From assembly GCF_016785085.1 (NCBI RefSeq), contig NZ_JAENHO010000026.1, forward strand, positions 18,481-82,480: a stretch of DNA of 64,000 nucleotides. The letters are read 5' to 3'. This stretch comes from Paractinoplanes lichenicola (lineage in GTDB: Bacteria; Actinomycetota; Actinomycetes; Mycobacteriales; Micromonosporaceae). The first letter of the stretch is position 1. Every line of letters starts with the position of its first letter. The notes beneath the pieces are model-generated. The model worked only from the letters and a program-made list of their open reading frames with translations, did not search any database and was not told where the DNA came from. The translations under genes and the position numbers were made by a program. Shown here piece by piece: positions 1 through 8,849 of the stretch.

Positions 1-128
1 AGTTCGTGAATCGCCGTTCAATCACCTTCTCGGCACAGTCTGAATGGCGAGTGCGTCCGTATAGCGTGCGCATCCGGCGTACCCCTAAACTTCTGCGGCA
101 CTCCCTGAAGTTCAGTGAAGGGTGGGAA

Positions 129-1247
129 ATGCAGCCGGCAGAACGGCCCGAGACTCGTTTGGCGCGACGCTTACGTGCGCTCCGGTATCAGCAGTGGCCC
201 AACTTGAAGGTCACGCAGCAGCAGGTCGCGGAGGCACTGGGCCGCGGTACGCCGCTGAGTCTGTCGCTGATCTCGTCGTGGGAGTCCACCCGTAAGCCGG
301 TCGTGCCGCCGGCGAACCGTTTGGCCCAGTACGCGCTTTTCTTCGCGACCCGGCGCACCATCGAGTCGAATCCCGCTCGTCTGCTGGAGGAGCACGAGCT
401 CACCGAGGACGAGCGAACCGCTCGCGACGTCATGCATGCCGATCTGCTCAGCTTGCGTTCGTTCGGGGATCCGGTGCTGGATGAGCCCGACACGTGGCCG
501 CAGCGGCTCATGAGCGCCGGTGCGGTCGGCGACGCCCTCAGCGGTGGAACGTGGTTCTTTCCGGATCAGCGACCGATCATCATCGTCAGCGGCAGCATGT
601 CGCCGCGGCTGCGCAGCCTGATGCCGTACGCGGACCTCAAGAATCCGGATTACGTGCGCTCCTACTCCTTGGCCGACCTGGATGCGCTCATCGAACTGCA
701 CGGGCACATCCGGGCGGTGAATCCGGCGGCCGAGGTCCGCATTCTGCGGTCGGAAGAGATGAACGAAGACGACTTCACCGCGCATCTTGTGCTCCTGGGC
801 GGAGGAGATTTCAACTCCGTGAACCGGGACATCACGCGTCGGCTCGAATTGGCGGTCCGTCAACAGCTGCGACCGAGCGAGAAAGATACGGGCTTCTTTT
901 CGACGGCAGATGGGACTACCTTCAAGCCCGTGCTCGACGACACGAACGGTAGCCTCATCGAGGACGTCGCGCACTTCTACCGAGGCAGGAACCCCTATAA
1001 TTCCCGCCGCACCGTCACGCTCTGCAACGGGCAATACGCGCGCGGAACCTACGGCGCCGTTCGCGCGTTGACCGACGTGAGGTTTCGCGATCGGAATGAA
1101 GAATTCATTCAGCAGCGTTTCCGGAACGCACAGGCATTCAGCATCCTGATGAGGGTTCGGATCATCCCGAACGGAGCCGTGTTGACTCCCGACTGGACGC
1201 AGGCGGAGGACCGGCTGCACGAGTGGCCATCCGACGGTGAGGCGTGA
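129..1247 (+). CDS. XRE-type helix-turn-helix protein with Rossmann-like C-terminal sensor domain
   Basis: The protein has about 372 residues. Residues 8-75 form a lambda-repressor-type helix-turn-helix (VTQQQVAEALG, then SLISSWESTRKP). The C-terminal two thirds alternates beta strands and helices and holds a hydrophobic strand (PIIIVSGSMS) and a loop LVLLGGGDFN that looks like a nucleotide- or sugar-binding turn. I chose the ATG at 129 because it follows a purine-rich AAGGGTGGG; the frame stays open to a GTG at 6. It overlaps the next gene by the 4-nt GTGA, so the two are translationally coupled. The function is not recognised; DNA binding is seen, and ligand sensing by the C-terminal part is inference. 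Confidence 0.75.
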   Translation: MQPAERPETRLARRLRALRYQQWPNLKVTQQQVAEALGRGTPLSLSLISSWESTRKPVVPPANRLAQYALFFATRRTIESNPARLLEEHELTEDERTARDVMHADLLSLRSFGDPVLDEPDTWPQRLMSAGAVGDALSGGTWFFPDQRPIIIVSGSMSPRLRSLMPYADLKNPDYVRSYSLADLDALIELHGHIRAVNPAAEVRILRSEEMNEDDFTAHLVLLGGGDFNSVNRDITRRLELAVRQQLRPSEKDTGFFSTADGTTFKPVLDDTNGSLIEDVAHFYRGRNPYNSRRTVTLCNGQYARGTYGAVRALTDVRFRDRNEEFIQQRFRNAQAFSILMRVRIIPNGAVLTPDWTQAEDRLHEWPSDGEA

Positions 1248-2380
1248 GCGCGGGAGTCCAACGTTGGTCCCACCGGGGCCTGATCTCGGCGGCGGCGCCG
1301 CGCGATCTCGGCGTTCGGGTCGACGCGATCATCGTGCCGAGCGGCCGGCACGAGGCGGCTCTGCGCGAGGCCGCCCGCTTGGCCTCAGAGTTGGAGTGCC
1401 TCTTGCTGGTCCTCTCCAGCAAGAGTTCGCGGGCCCGCCGGGTCGCCGACTCTCTGGGCGGCGTCGACGCCGAAGTCATCGCCGTCGACTTCCCTCGCGA
1501 GCCGATCGCCCGCCTGCCGGCGCTCGAAACCTCGACGATCCTCAACAATTCGCGGCTGCGGCGGCGAACCGATACGAGTGCCAAACGAAACCTGGGCTTG
1601 GTGGTGGCCCGCATGGCCGGATGGGATCGCGTCGTCTTCCTCGACGACGACATCCTGGTGCCGGACGCGAACGACCTGCTGCGTGCGGCCGCCCTGCTCG
1701 ACACATGCGACGCGGTCGGCCTGCGGGTCGGTGGTTTCCCCGACAACTCGGTGGTCTGCCACGCCAACCGTGACACCGGCGCCGAACAGGACACGTTCGT
1801 CGGCGGCGGCGCGATGGCGGTGGCGACGGACCGGATCGACTCCTTCTTCCCCGAGATCTACAACGAGGACTGGTTCTTCCTCACCGACGACACGACGCTG
1901 CGGCCGGTGGGACAGACTGGTATCGCCTTGCAAAAGGACTACGACCCCTACGCCAACCCTGACCGGGCCCGCGACGAGGAGTTCGGCGACGTCCTGGCCG
2001 AGGGTTTGTTCGCGCTGTTCGATGACGGCGGCAAGATCGGCGACGCGACCGAGGACTACTGGCGAGAATTCCTGGCCGCGCGACTGAGCCTGATCACCGA
2101 AATCAAGGCCCGCTGCCGGCCCGAGTCCGCCCTCGACCAGCAGATGCGTGCCTCGCTGACCGCCGCCGGCGGGCGCTTGCAATTCATCACGCCGCGAGAC
2201 TGCATGGTCTACATCGGAGCCTGGCAGCGCGATCGGGAGAGATGGCGGCGCTTTGTGCGCAAGCTGCGGACGGCGGGGGGACGGCCGGGCCAGGAGATCT
2301 GGACGGTGATCGACCGGCTCGGGCTGACTCCGAACGCCATGTCGGCGGGGCGACGCCGAATGTCAACTGCGACAGCGTGA
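1244..2380 (+). CDS. GT-A-fold glycosyltransferase-like protein
   Basis: The protein has 378 residues and starts at a GTG that overlaps the stop of the helix-turn-helix gene. The sequence KRNLGLVVARMAGWDRVVFLDDDI (given here only as its key parts: NLGL, then VVFLDDDI) is typical of GT-A transferases, where the DDD/DxD aspartates hold a metal and a nucleotide sugar. A later NEDWFF resembles the ED acceptor motif of family-2 enzymes. No membrane segment or signal peptide is visible, so the protein should be cytoplasmic. Donor and acceptor cannot be told. The coupling to a regulator-like partner suggests that the pair works together. Confidence 0.7.
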   Translation: MSAGVQRWSHRGLISAAAPRDLGVRVDAIIVPSGRHEAALREAARLASELECLLLVLSSKSSRARRVADSLGGVDAEVIAVDFPREPIARLPALETSTILNNSRLRRRTDTSAKRNLGLVVARMAGWDRVVFLDDDILVPDANDLLRAAALLDTCDAVGLRVGGFPDNSVVCHANRDTGAEQDTFVGGGAMAVATDRIDSFFPEIYNEDWFFLTDDTTLRPVGQTGIALQKDYDPYANPDRARDEEFGDVLAEGLFALFDDGGKIGDATEDYWREFLAARLSLITEIKARCRPESALDQQMRASLTAAGGRLQFITPRDCMVYIGAWQRDRERWRRFVRKLRTAGGRPGQEIWTVIDRLGLTPNAMSAGRRRMSTATA

Positions 2381-2418
2381 ACGGCGCGGCGCCCATGAGC
2401 GAGCGCCGCGCAATCGTC

Positions 2419-2682
2419 TCATTGCAGCCATCCGGCCACCGTTTCGAAAGCAAGCTTCGCCGACAGGTAGAGCAGCAATAGTAACGAGGCGGCGACCACC
2501 GTCAGGACAATTTTTAAGAAGTATTTGGCGACGAGGGCGACAATGCCGGCGAAGGTAAGCAATGCGCCATAAGAATAGACCATCAATTCTATCCTCGAGC
2601 CATCGTTTCCGGGCGTCGCGGCAGTGGTGGTGAGCAGGGTCAGTAGGGCGAGTGCGACAAGGGCCACCGATCTCTTTCGCAT
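2419..2682 (-). CDS. small membrane protein, unknown function
   Basis: The protein has 87 residues: a signal-type hydrophobic segment (about 5-22), a short polar stretch, then two hydrophobic helices (about 36-55 and 57-76). The ATG at 2682 follows an AGAGAGA ribosome-binding site and places the charged MRKR before the first helix; the frame extends upstream to 2862, but that part has no hydrophobic or conserved character. The gene converges on the glycosyltransferase-like gene. I do not recognise a family. Confidence 0.55.
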   Translation of the reverse strand: MRKRSVALVALALLTLLTTTAATPGNDGSRIELMVYSYGALLTFAGIVALVAKYFLKIVLTVVAASLLLLLYLSAKLAFETVAGWLQ

Positions 2683-3013
2683 GGATTTCTCTCTCGTTCG
2701 TGCTGGTTGACGGCTTCGTAGGCAGCTTACGAGCCTGCCGAGGCATTTAGGCCGCCACATTTTCGGGGCTCGCGGGTTAAGCGGACGACTTGACATCAGC
2801 TCCGCTGCACTTATCTGCACTGAATTCCTGGCCGCGGCGTTGTCGCGCTCCTTATGGATCACGCCCGATGCGTGCGTGACGCGGTGCGCGGACTTCAGTG
2901 CGTATTCCGCTGATGCAGTTCCGGGGCGTCAAGCCGTTCAGCCGGATGTTCAGATGGCGTTGTCTTGATCTAGGGCTCGACCCGGTTTGGCAATGTGAAC
3001 TGAAGGCGCCGGG
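2683..3013. other. intergenic region without recognised gene
   Basis: About 330 bp lie between the small membrane protein and the MFS gene. A TTGACA at 2790 with a TATCTG 16 bp further resembles a plus-strand promoter, but no plausible plus-strand gene follows. The short open frame from 2898 has poor codon use and is not called. Confidence 0.4.
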
Positions 3014-4141
3014 TCAGTCCGCGGGGGTCCGGGTCGCCAGTGACGGTGCCAGCAGGGCGACGGCGAGTGCCAGCGGGAGCAAGGTGAGCAGGGCCGGGCC
3101 CAGGCCGGTGGTGTGGGCCAGCCAGCCCAGGCCCAGTGGGCCGAAGATGCTGGCGCTGTAGCCGACCGCGGTCATTCCCGCGACCGCGGATGACGTGGCC
3201 GCGTTGCCGGCTGCGCTCAACGCGGCCGGGAACACCCAGCAGATGCCGACGCCCCAGCCCAGGGCGCCGATGAAGGCCCACGAGCCGGTGTCGGCGAAGA
3301 CCACCAGGGTGATGCTGAGGCCGGCCGCGATCGCGCCGGAGCGGACGACGCCGGGGGCGCCGGCGTGGCGGTGGGGGCGTTCGGCGAAGAGGCGCCCGGC
3401 GGCCATGGCCGAGACGAACAGGGTGTAGCCGAGGGCGGCGCCGGTGTGGGACAGCCCGCGTTCCTGGTTGAGGAAGACGGCAAGCCAGTCGCCGGCCGCG
3501 CCCTCGACTATCGCGCCGCAGAAGATCAGGGTGCCGATGGGTAGGAGGCGGCGTAGCGGCCATCGTGGGTGGGGGCGGGATTCGTCGGGGCGGCTGTCCT
3601 TGGCGTCGCCGAAGGTGCGCAGGCTGAGCGCGCACAGCACGGCCGTGAGCACGCCGACCGTGGCCAGGTGGGGCAGCAGCGGGACGGCGAACCGGGCCGC
3701 GGCCAGGCCCAGCCCGGCGCCGGCCATGCTGCCGACGCTCCACCAGCCGTGGAAGCGGCTCATCAGGTGCTTGTCGAGCCGGCTTTCGACCGCGTGGCCC
3801 TGCACGTTCATGCCAGCGTCCCAGGCGCCGCTGCCCAGACCCATGACCAGCAGCGTCATGGCCAGGGCGGGCGCCGAGCGGCTGAGCGCGATCGCGGGCA
3901 GGGCGGCCAGCGTGACGGCGAACCCGAAGATCAGGACCCGGCGGCTGCCGAAACGGTCGCAGGCCGCGCCGGTGAGCAGCATCGCGGTCAGGGTGCCGAG
4001 GCCGAGCATCAGCAGCGCGGCGCCGAAGCGTACGAAATCGGCTTGGGTCTGCTCGAGAACCGGGGGCAGCCGCGACATCCAGGACGCCTGCGTCGCCCCG
4101 CTGAGGGCGAACACCAGACTGACGCCTCGAGCGGCCCGCAC
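3014..4141 (-). CDS. MFS transporter
   Basis: The protein has 375 residues with about eleven to twelve hydrophobic segments and the MFS loop 2-3 signature CDRFGSRR near residue 61. A segment GSGAWDAGMNVQGH resembles the YbjJ/FucP-like branch of MFS carriers that take sugars or small metabolites. It is an inner-membrane transporter; the substrate is unknown. The GTG start at 4141 is preceded by GGGGGTGAC, which is also one arm of a perfect inverted repeat, so ribosome access or transcription may be controlled there. It is monocistronic. Confidence 0.8.
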   Translation of the reverse strand: MRAARGVSLVFALSGATQASWMSRLPPVLEQTQADFVRFGAALLMLGLGTLTAMLLTGAACDRFGSRRVLIFGFAVTLAALPAIALSRSAPALAMTLLVMGLGSGAWDAGMNVQGHAVESRLDKHLMSRFHGWWSVGSMAGAGLGLAAARFAVPLLPHLATVGVLTAVLCALSLRTFGDAKDSRPDESRPHPRWPLRRLLPIGTLIFCGAIVEGAAGDWLAVFLNQERGLSHTGAALGYTLFVSAMAAGRLFAERPHRHAGAPGVVRSGAIAAGLSITLVVFADTGSWAFIGALGWGVGICWVFPAALSAAGNAATSSAVAGMTAVGYSASIFGPLGLGWLAHTTGLGPALLTLLPLALAVALLAPSLATRTPAD

Positions 4142-4143
4142 AA

Positions 4144-4176
4144 GTCACCCCCGTCGATGACTGTAACGGGGGTGAC
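4144..4176. promoter_or_regulatory. perfect 11-bp inverted repeat at MFS start
   Basis: GTCACCCCCGT and ACGGGGGTGAC are perfect reverse complements separated by 11 bp. The proximal arm overlaps the MFS Shine-Dalgarno. The spacer holds TACAGT on the coding strand, which could be a -10 element. This is a good candidate operator, or an RNA hairpin hiding the ribosome site. No regulator gene lies beside it. Confidence 0.6.
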
Positions 4177-4212
4177 TACAACTCGCTGATCAGGCGAGCG
4201 CGCAGGGTAGTG

Positions 4213-5151
4213 CTAGCGGGCCGAGACCTCGTCGAGGGCGGCGAGCTCGTCGGCCGCCAGGTTGAGGGTGGCCGAGGCGATCAGTGCGGGGAGTTGCTCG
4301 GTCGAGCGGGCGCTGGCGATCGGGGCCGCGACGTTCTTGCGCGTACGCAACCAGGCGAGCGCGACCGTGGCCGGCTCGACGCCGTGGGTGGCGGCGATGT
4401 CGGTGAGCACCTTGACCACGGCCAGGCCGTCCTCGGTCAGATATTGCTTGGCGCCGCCGCCGCGGGGACCGCTGGCCAGGTCGGCCTCGGTGCGGTATTT
4501 GCCGGTCAGGAAGCCTGCGGCCAGGGCGTAGTACGGCAGCACGGCCAGGCCCTCGGCCTCGGCGACGGGGGCGATGTCACGCTCGTACGCGGTCCGCTCG
4601 ACCAGGTTGTAGTGCGGCTGCACGGCCACGGGCAGCGCGAAACCGTTGCGGCGGGCGATCTCGAACCACTCGCGGATGCGCGCGGCGCTGTAGTTGGAGA
4701 CGCCGATCGCCCGTACCTTGCCCGCCTTGACCAGGGCGTCGAACGCGCCGGCGGTCTCCTCGAGCGGGGTGTTGGCGTCGTCGTAGTGCGCGTAATAGAG
4801 GTCGATGTAGTCGGTCCGGAGCCGGCTCAGCGACGCGTCGGCCGCCGCCGCCACGTTGGCCGCGGCCAGGCCCTGGAACTGCGGGTGGGTGCTGACCTTG
4901 GTGGCCAGGACGACCCGGTCGCGGTGGCCGCGGGCGGCGAACCACGAGCCGATGATCGTCTCGGACTCGCCGCCCGAGTTGCCCGGCACCCAGGCCGAAT
5001 AGCCGTCCGCGGTGTCGACGAAGTTGCCGCCGGCCTCGACGAACGCGTCGAGAACCCGGTGCGACGTGGCCTCGTCGCTGGTCCAGCCGAAGACGTTGCC
5101 GCCGAGGTTGAGCGGGAAAACCTCGATGCCGCTGCTGCCCAGAGTGCTCAT
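4213..5151 (-). CDS. aldo/keto reductase
   Basis: The protein has 312 residues, the normal size for the family. Catalytic residues of the AKR (beta/alpha)8 barrel are visible: Asp and Tyr in FVDTADGYSAW, Lys in VVLATKVS, His in LYYAHYDD. SNYSAARI matches the second AKR signature. It should be an NADPH-dependent cytoplasmic carbonyl reductase. The ATG at 5151 follows AAAGGAC. It is divergent from the second reductase at 5278, with a shared 126-bp promoter region. Confidence 0.88.
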   Translation of the reverse strand: MSTLGSSGIEVFPLNLGGNVFGWTSDEATSHRVLDAFVEAGGNFVDTADGYSAWVPGNSGGESETIIGSWFAARGHRDRVVLATKVSTHPQFQGLAAANVAAAADASLSRLRTDYIDLYYAHYDDANTPLEETAGAFDALVKAGKVRAIGVSNYSAARIREWFEIARRNGFALPVAVQPHYNLVERTAYERDIAPVAEAEGLAVLPYYALAAGFLTGKYRTEADLASGPRGGGAKQYLTEDGLAVVKVLTDIAATHGVEPATVALAWLRTRKNVAAPIASARSTEQLPALIASATLNLAADELAALDEVSAR

Positions 5152-5185
5152 GGTCGTCCTTTCCGAACCTGATCTTGTCTGACCA

Positions 5186-5200
5186 TTCAAGTACCCTGAA
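5186..5200. promoter_or_regulatory. imperfect palindrome between divergent reductases
   Basis: TTCAAGTACCCTGAA sits between the two divergent reductase genes. TTCA and TGAA mirror each other around GTAC. It is a possible operator for one or both genes; the assignment is inference. Confidence 0.3.
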
Positions 5201-5277
5201 CCGGGAAAGATGTGCCTGCCGGTCCCAGGATCGGCGGAGTGATGGTTGAGCCGCCGGAAAAGGCGAATGCTCAGGTC

Positions 5278-6141
5278 ATGACGACTTTCACGATGGCCGG
5301 CGGCCTCACCGTCGAACGAATGGGTTACGGCGCCATGCAGCTCGCGGGGCCCGGTGTCTTCGGCCCGCCCAAGGACCGCGCCGAGGCGATCACCGTGCTG
5401 CGGACAGCCGTGGAGTCGGGGGTCAACCACATCGACACGGCCGACTTCTACGGGCCGCACATCACCAATCAGATCATCCGAGAAGCCCTTTCCCCGTACG
5501 GGGAACAGCTCTTGATCGTCACGAAGGTGGGTGCGGTCCGGGACGACAAGGGCGGCTGGGTGCACGCGCGCGAACCCGGCCAGCTGCGCGACCAGGTGCA
5601 CGACAACCTGCGCAACCTCGGGGTCGACGCCCTCGACGTGGTGAACCTGCGGGTCGGCGGGGGCGCGGACGGGCACTCGCCGGTGCCGGGGTCGATCGCC
5701 GACAAGTTCGGCGCGCTGGCCGACATGCGCCGCGAGGGGCTGATCAAGCATCTGGGCGTGAGCGTGGTGGACGCCGAGCAGGTCGCCGAGGCGCAGTCGA
5801 TCGCTCCGGTCGTCACGGTGCAGAACTGGTACAACGTCGCGCACCGGGGTGACGAGAAGCTGATCGCCACGCTGGGTGAGCAGGGCATCTCGTACGTTCC
5901 GTTCTGGCCGCTGGGCGGGTTCACCCCGCTGCAGTCGGGCACGCTCGACGAGGTGGCGGCCCGGATCGGCGCGAGCCGGCAGGCGGTGGCGCTGGCCTGG
6001 CTGCTGCATCAGGCCCCGAACATCCTGCTCATCCCGGGCACGTCGTCGGTCGCCCACCTGCGCGAGAACCTCGCCGCGGGCGAGCTGACCCTCGATCAGG
6101 AGGCGCTGGACACCCTGGCCGGTGTGTCGGTGCCGGACTGA
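5278..6141 (+). CDS. aldo/keto reductase, YdbC-like
   Basis: The protein has 287 residues. Asp and Tyr (HIDTADFYGP) and Lys (LIVTKVG) of the AKR tetrad are present, but where classical members have His the sequence reads LDVVNLRVG, so that His is missing. This replacement is what I would expect for the YdbC/pyridoxal-reductase-like branch. Start: ATG 5278 begins the conserved part; ATG 5242 with GGAG upstream is an alternative. The 3' end overlaps the convergent XRE gene by 46 bp. Confidence 0.82.
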   Translation: MTTFTMAGGLTVERMGYGAMQLAGPGVFGPPKDRAEAITVLRTAVESGVNHIDTADFYGPHITNQIIREALSPYGEQLLIVTKVGAVRDDKGGWVHAREPGQLRDQVHDNLRNLGVDALDVVNLRVGGGADGHSPVPGSIADKFGALADMRREGLIKHLGVSVVDAEQVAEAQSIAPVVTVQNWYNVAHRGDEKLIATLGEQGISYVPFWPLGGFTPLQSGTLDEVAARIGASRQAVALAWLLHQAPNILLIPGTSSVAHLRENLAAGELTLDQEALDTLAGVSVPD

Positions 6142-6962
6142 AGCAGGCGCAGGGCGTTGCGGTCGGGGGAGCCGGCCGGGGCGGTGTAGACGAACATCGT
6201 CTGCTCGGCGTCGCCCGGCATGGCCAGGGCCTGATAGGTGATGGTGAGCTCGCCGACGATCGGGTGGTGGAAGCGCTTGGTGCCGCTCGTGCGGGCCAGC
6301 ACCTGATGGTCGGCCCACCAGCGGCGGAACTCCTCGCTGCGCACCGACAGCTCGCCGACCAGCGCGGAGAGCTCCGGGTCGTCGGGGTGCCGGCCGGCGT
6401 CGACCCGCAGCGTGGCCACCGTCTCGGCGGCGATGACGGCCCAGTCGGGGTGCAGGTCGCGGGCGTTCTCGTCGAGGAAGATGAACCGGGCGTAGTTGCG
6501 CTCGCGGGCCGGTAAAGCGTTGAAGTCGCAGATCAGCGCGCGGGCGGCGTGGTTGATGGCGAGCACGTCCATCCGGCGGCCCACGATGAAGGCTGGCGCG
6601 CCGGCCTCGTCGAGCGTCTCGAGCAACTGATACGTCGCCGGGGCCACCCGCTGGGGACGGCGCGGCGGGCGACGGCGGGCCTCCCGGGGCCGCGCGAGGT
6701 CGACCAGGTGGGCCCGCTCGGTGTCGTCGAGGCGCAGCGCGCGGGCGATCGCGTCGAGCACCGCCTCGGACGGGTTGAGGTTGCGGCCCTGCTCGAGGCG
6801 TACGTAGTAGTCGACGCTCACGCCGGCCAGCGCGGCCAGCTCCTCGCGCCGCAACCCGGGCACGCGGCGGGCGCCGGCCGTGTCACCCAGGCCGAACTCC
6901 TCGGGCCGCAGGCGGGCGCGGCGCGAGCGGAGGAACTCCTTGAGGTCCGCGTTGTGGGTCAC
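6096..6962 (-). CDS. XRE regulator with MmyB-like ligand domain
   Basis: The protein has 288 residues. An N-terminal HTH (RVPGLRREELAALAGVSVDYYVRLEQG, key parts GLRREELA and YVRLEQG) is followed by a PAS-like MmyB domain with DFNALP, NYARFIFLDE and WWADH. This family in actinomycetes usually controls a neighbouring oxidoreductase gene, here most likely the alcohol dehydrogenase transcribed away from it. The GTG start at 6962 follows GGGAGG closely. The gene overlaps the convergent reductase by 46 bp. Confidence 0.85.
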   Translation of the reverse strand: MTHNADLKEFLRSRRARLRPEEFGLGDTAGARRVPGLRREELAALAGVSVDYYVRLEQGRNLNPSEAVLDAIARALRLDDTERAHLVDLARPREARRRPPRRPQRVAPATYQLLETLDEAGAPAFIVGRRMDVLAINHAARALICDFNALPARERNYARFIFLDENARDLHPDWAVIAAETVATLRVDAGRHPDDPELSALVGELSVRSEEFRRWWADHQVLARTSGTKRFHHPIVGELTITYQALAMPGDAEQTMFVYTAPAGSPDRNALRLLQSGTDTPARVSSAS

Positions 6963-7109
6963 GCCTCCCAGTATCGACGCCGCCGGACGCCTGTCGAAGG
7001 ACCAACCTGGTACTGCCGTTCCTAGGCTGAGCCGGGCCTGTTCGGGCAGCTCACCGGGCCTTGCCGGCGGGTCTGATGGAGAGGACTTCGAGACGAGAGA
7101 GGTTCTCCC

Positions 7110-8120
7110 ATGAGCACGATCCGTTCCGCCCAGGTCGCCGAGCCGGGCGCCGCGTTCCGCATCGTCGAGTCGGACCGTCCCGAGCCCGGCCGCGGCCAGG
7201 TGCGTGTCGCCGTCGAGGCCTGCGGGGTCTGCCGCACCGACGCGGCCTTCGTCAACGCCGCCTTCCCGGTGTCGTTCCCGCTGGTCACCGGGCATGAGAT
7301 CGCCGGCCGGGTGGACGCTGTGGGCGCGGACGTCGAGGGTTGGCGCACCGGTGACCGGGTGGCGGTCGGCTGGTTCGGCGGCCACTGCGGCGTCTGCGAC
7401 CCCTGCCGTTCGGGTGACTTCATCCATTGTGTACGCCTGCAGGTGCCGGGCTGGGCCTACCCGGGTGGCTACGCCGACGCGCTCGTCGTGCCCGCGAACG
7501 CCCTGGCCCGCATCCCCGACACGATCACCGCGGTCAAGGCGGCGCCGATGGGGTGTGCCGGCGTCGCCACCTTCACCTCGTTGCGCTCCAGCGCCGCCCG
7601 CCCCGGCGACCTGGTCGCGGTGCTCGGCCTCGGCGGGCTCGGCCACCTGGGGGTGCAGTTCGCGGCCAAGCTCGGCTTCGAGACGGTGGCGATCGCCCGC
7701 GGCGAGGCCCGGGAAGCCGACGCGCGGGCACTCGGCGCGCACCACTACATCGACAGCGCGACCGGTGACGTGGCCAACCGGCTGCAGGAGCTCGGAGGGG
7801 CCTCGGTCGTGCTGGCCACGGCGGGCAGCTCGGCCGCGATGACCGCCGCCCTCGACGGGCTCGCCCCGAACGGCCAGCTCGTGGTCGTCGGCGCGGACCC
7901 GGCCCCGATCGAGGTGAGCCCGTTCCAGATCATCTCGACCAGCCGTACGATTCACGGCCACCCGTCCGGCACGGCGCGCGATGTCGAGGAGACGCTGCGG
8001 TTCGCCGCGCTGACCGGCATCCGGCCACGGACGGAGACGATGCCGCTGACCGACGTGCAGGCCGCGTACGACCGGATGCTGGCCGGCGACGCGCGCTACC
8101 GCGTGGTGCTCACCCCTTAG
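7110..8120 (+). CDS. zinc-dependent alcohol dehydrogenase
   Basis: The protein has 336 residues. Catalytic zinc ligands are visible in ACGVCRTD and GHEIAGR, the four structural zinc cysteines in CGVC-x2-C and the following HC, and the NAD(P) Rossmann loop in VLGLGGLGHLG. It should oxidise alcohols or reduce aldehydes in the cytoplasm. ATG 7110 follows GAGAGAGG. The promoter lies in the 147 bp shared with the divergent XRE regulator, which is its probable controller. Confidence 0.9.
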   Translation: MSTIRSAQVAEPGAAFRIVESDRPEPGRGQVRVAVEACGVCRTDAAFVNAAFPVSFPLVTGHEIAGRVDAVGADVEGWRTGDRVAVGWFGGHCGVCDPCRSGDFIHCVRLQVPGWAYPGGYADALVVPANALARIPDTITAVKAAPMGCAGVATFTSLRSSAARPGDLVAVLGLGGLGHLGVQFAAKLGFETVAIARGEAREADARALGAHHYIDSATGDVANRLQELGGASVVLATAGSSAAMTAALDGLAPNGQLVVVGADPAPIEVSPFQIISTSRTIHGHPSGTARDVEETLRFAALTGIRPRTETMPLTDVQAAYDRMLAGDARYRVVLTP

Positions 8121-8124
8121 GGCG

Positions 8125-8742
8125 TCACCAGGCGACGACGCCCTGCGTGGCCGGCTGCAGGGTGCCGACCTGCAGCGACTTCATGGTGATGTTGCTCTTC
8201 TCGGGCGCCGGGAAGCCGATCAGCTTGGCCGCCGGGCCGTCGGTCGAGGCCTGCAGGTTGAACGAGAGGCTGTTGCCGGCGCCGCAGGTCGCGTCGCCCT
8301 TGTCGCACGGCACCCACTTGATGCCCTGGAAGGCGCTGCTGCCGGCCTTGAGCATGATCGGGACGGCCGCGCCGGGCTGGTCGACGTCCTTGGCCGGCAC
8401 GTCGACGACCTCGTCGGCGGCGTTGCGCAGCGAGATGGCGGCGCGGCCGTTCACGCCGCAGTCCGAGTCGGACTTGTTGGTGACGGCGACCAGCCCCCGC
8501 TGCGCTCCGTCGTCCCGGGCGGGCTGCAGGGTGATCTCGACCGACACGTCGTCGTTGGTGCAGGGCGCGCCGGGGGCACGCGTCGAGGCGGCGGGCGAGG
8601 CAGCCGCCGACTGGGTGGCGGCCACCGGTTCGCCCGGGGTGGATGCCGCCTCGCTGGTGCCGTTGGCGCAAGCCTGCATGCCGAGTGTGAGACCCGCGGC
8701 CACCGCGCCGAGCGTGAAGATCCGGAAAGAACGCTTTTCCAT
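8125..8742 (-). CDS. DUF4232-type secreted lipoprotein
   Basis: The protein has 205 residues: a signal peptide with a weak lipobox (MQAC, Cys 25), a Ser/Ala/Thr-rich linker to about residue 58, and a domain of DUF4232 character (CTNDDVSVEI, NKSDSDC, PCDKGDATC) with paired cysteines likely to form disulfides outside the cell. The ATG at 8742 follows GAGGAGC. Four bases separate its stop from that of the convergent dehydrogenase. Function unknown. Confidence 0.75.
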   Translation of the reverse strand: MEKRSFRIFTLGAVAAGLTLGMQACANGTSEAASTPGEPVAATQSAAASPAASTRAPGAPCTNDDVSVEITLQPARDDGAQRGLVAVTNKSDSDCGVNGRAAISLRNAADEVVDVPAKDVDQPGAAVPIMLKAGSSAFQGIKWVPCDKGDATCGAGNSLSFNLQASTDGPAAKLIGFPAPEKSNITMKSLQVGTLQPATQGVVAW

Positions 8743-8849
8743 GACTTGCTCCTCATTCGTCGGTCTTGCGTGTCCACCTCCACATTGCCCGACAAGATCG
8801 AGAGCATGCCCGCCGCGCGCCCGAGTGGCATGAAATTAGGAGAATCCGG

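Noticed and set aside
2898..3161. 87-codon plus-strand frame before the MFS gene
   Set aside because: It runs into the antisense of the MFS gene, has poor codon use and no ribosome site.
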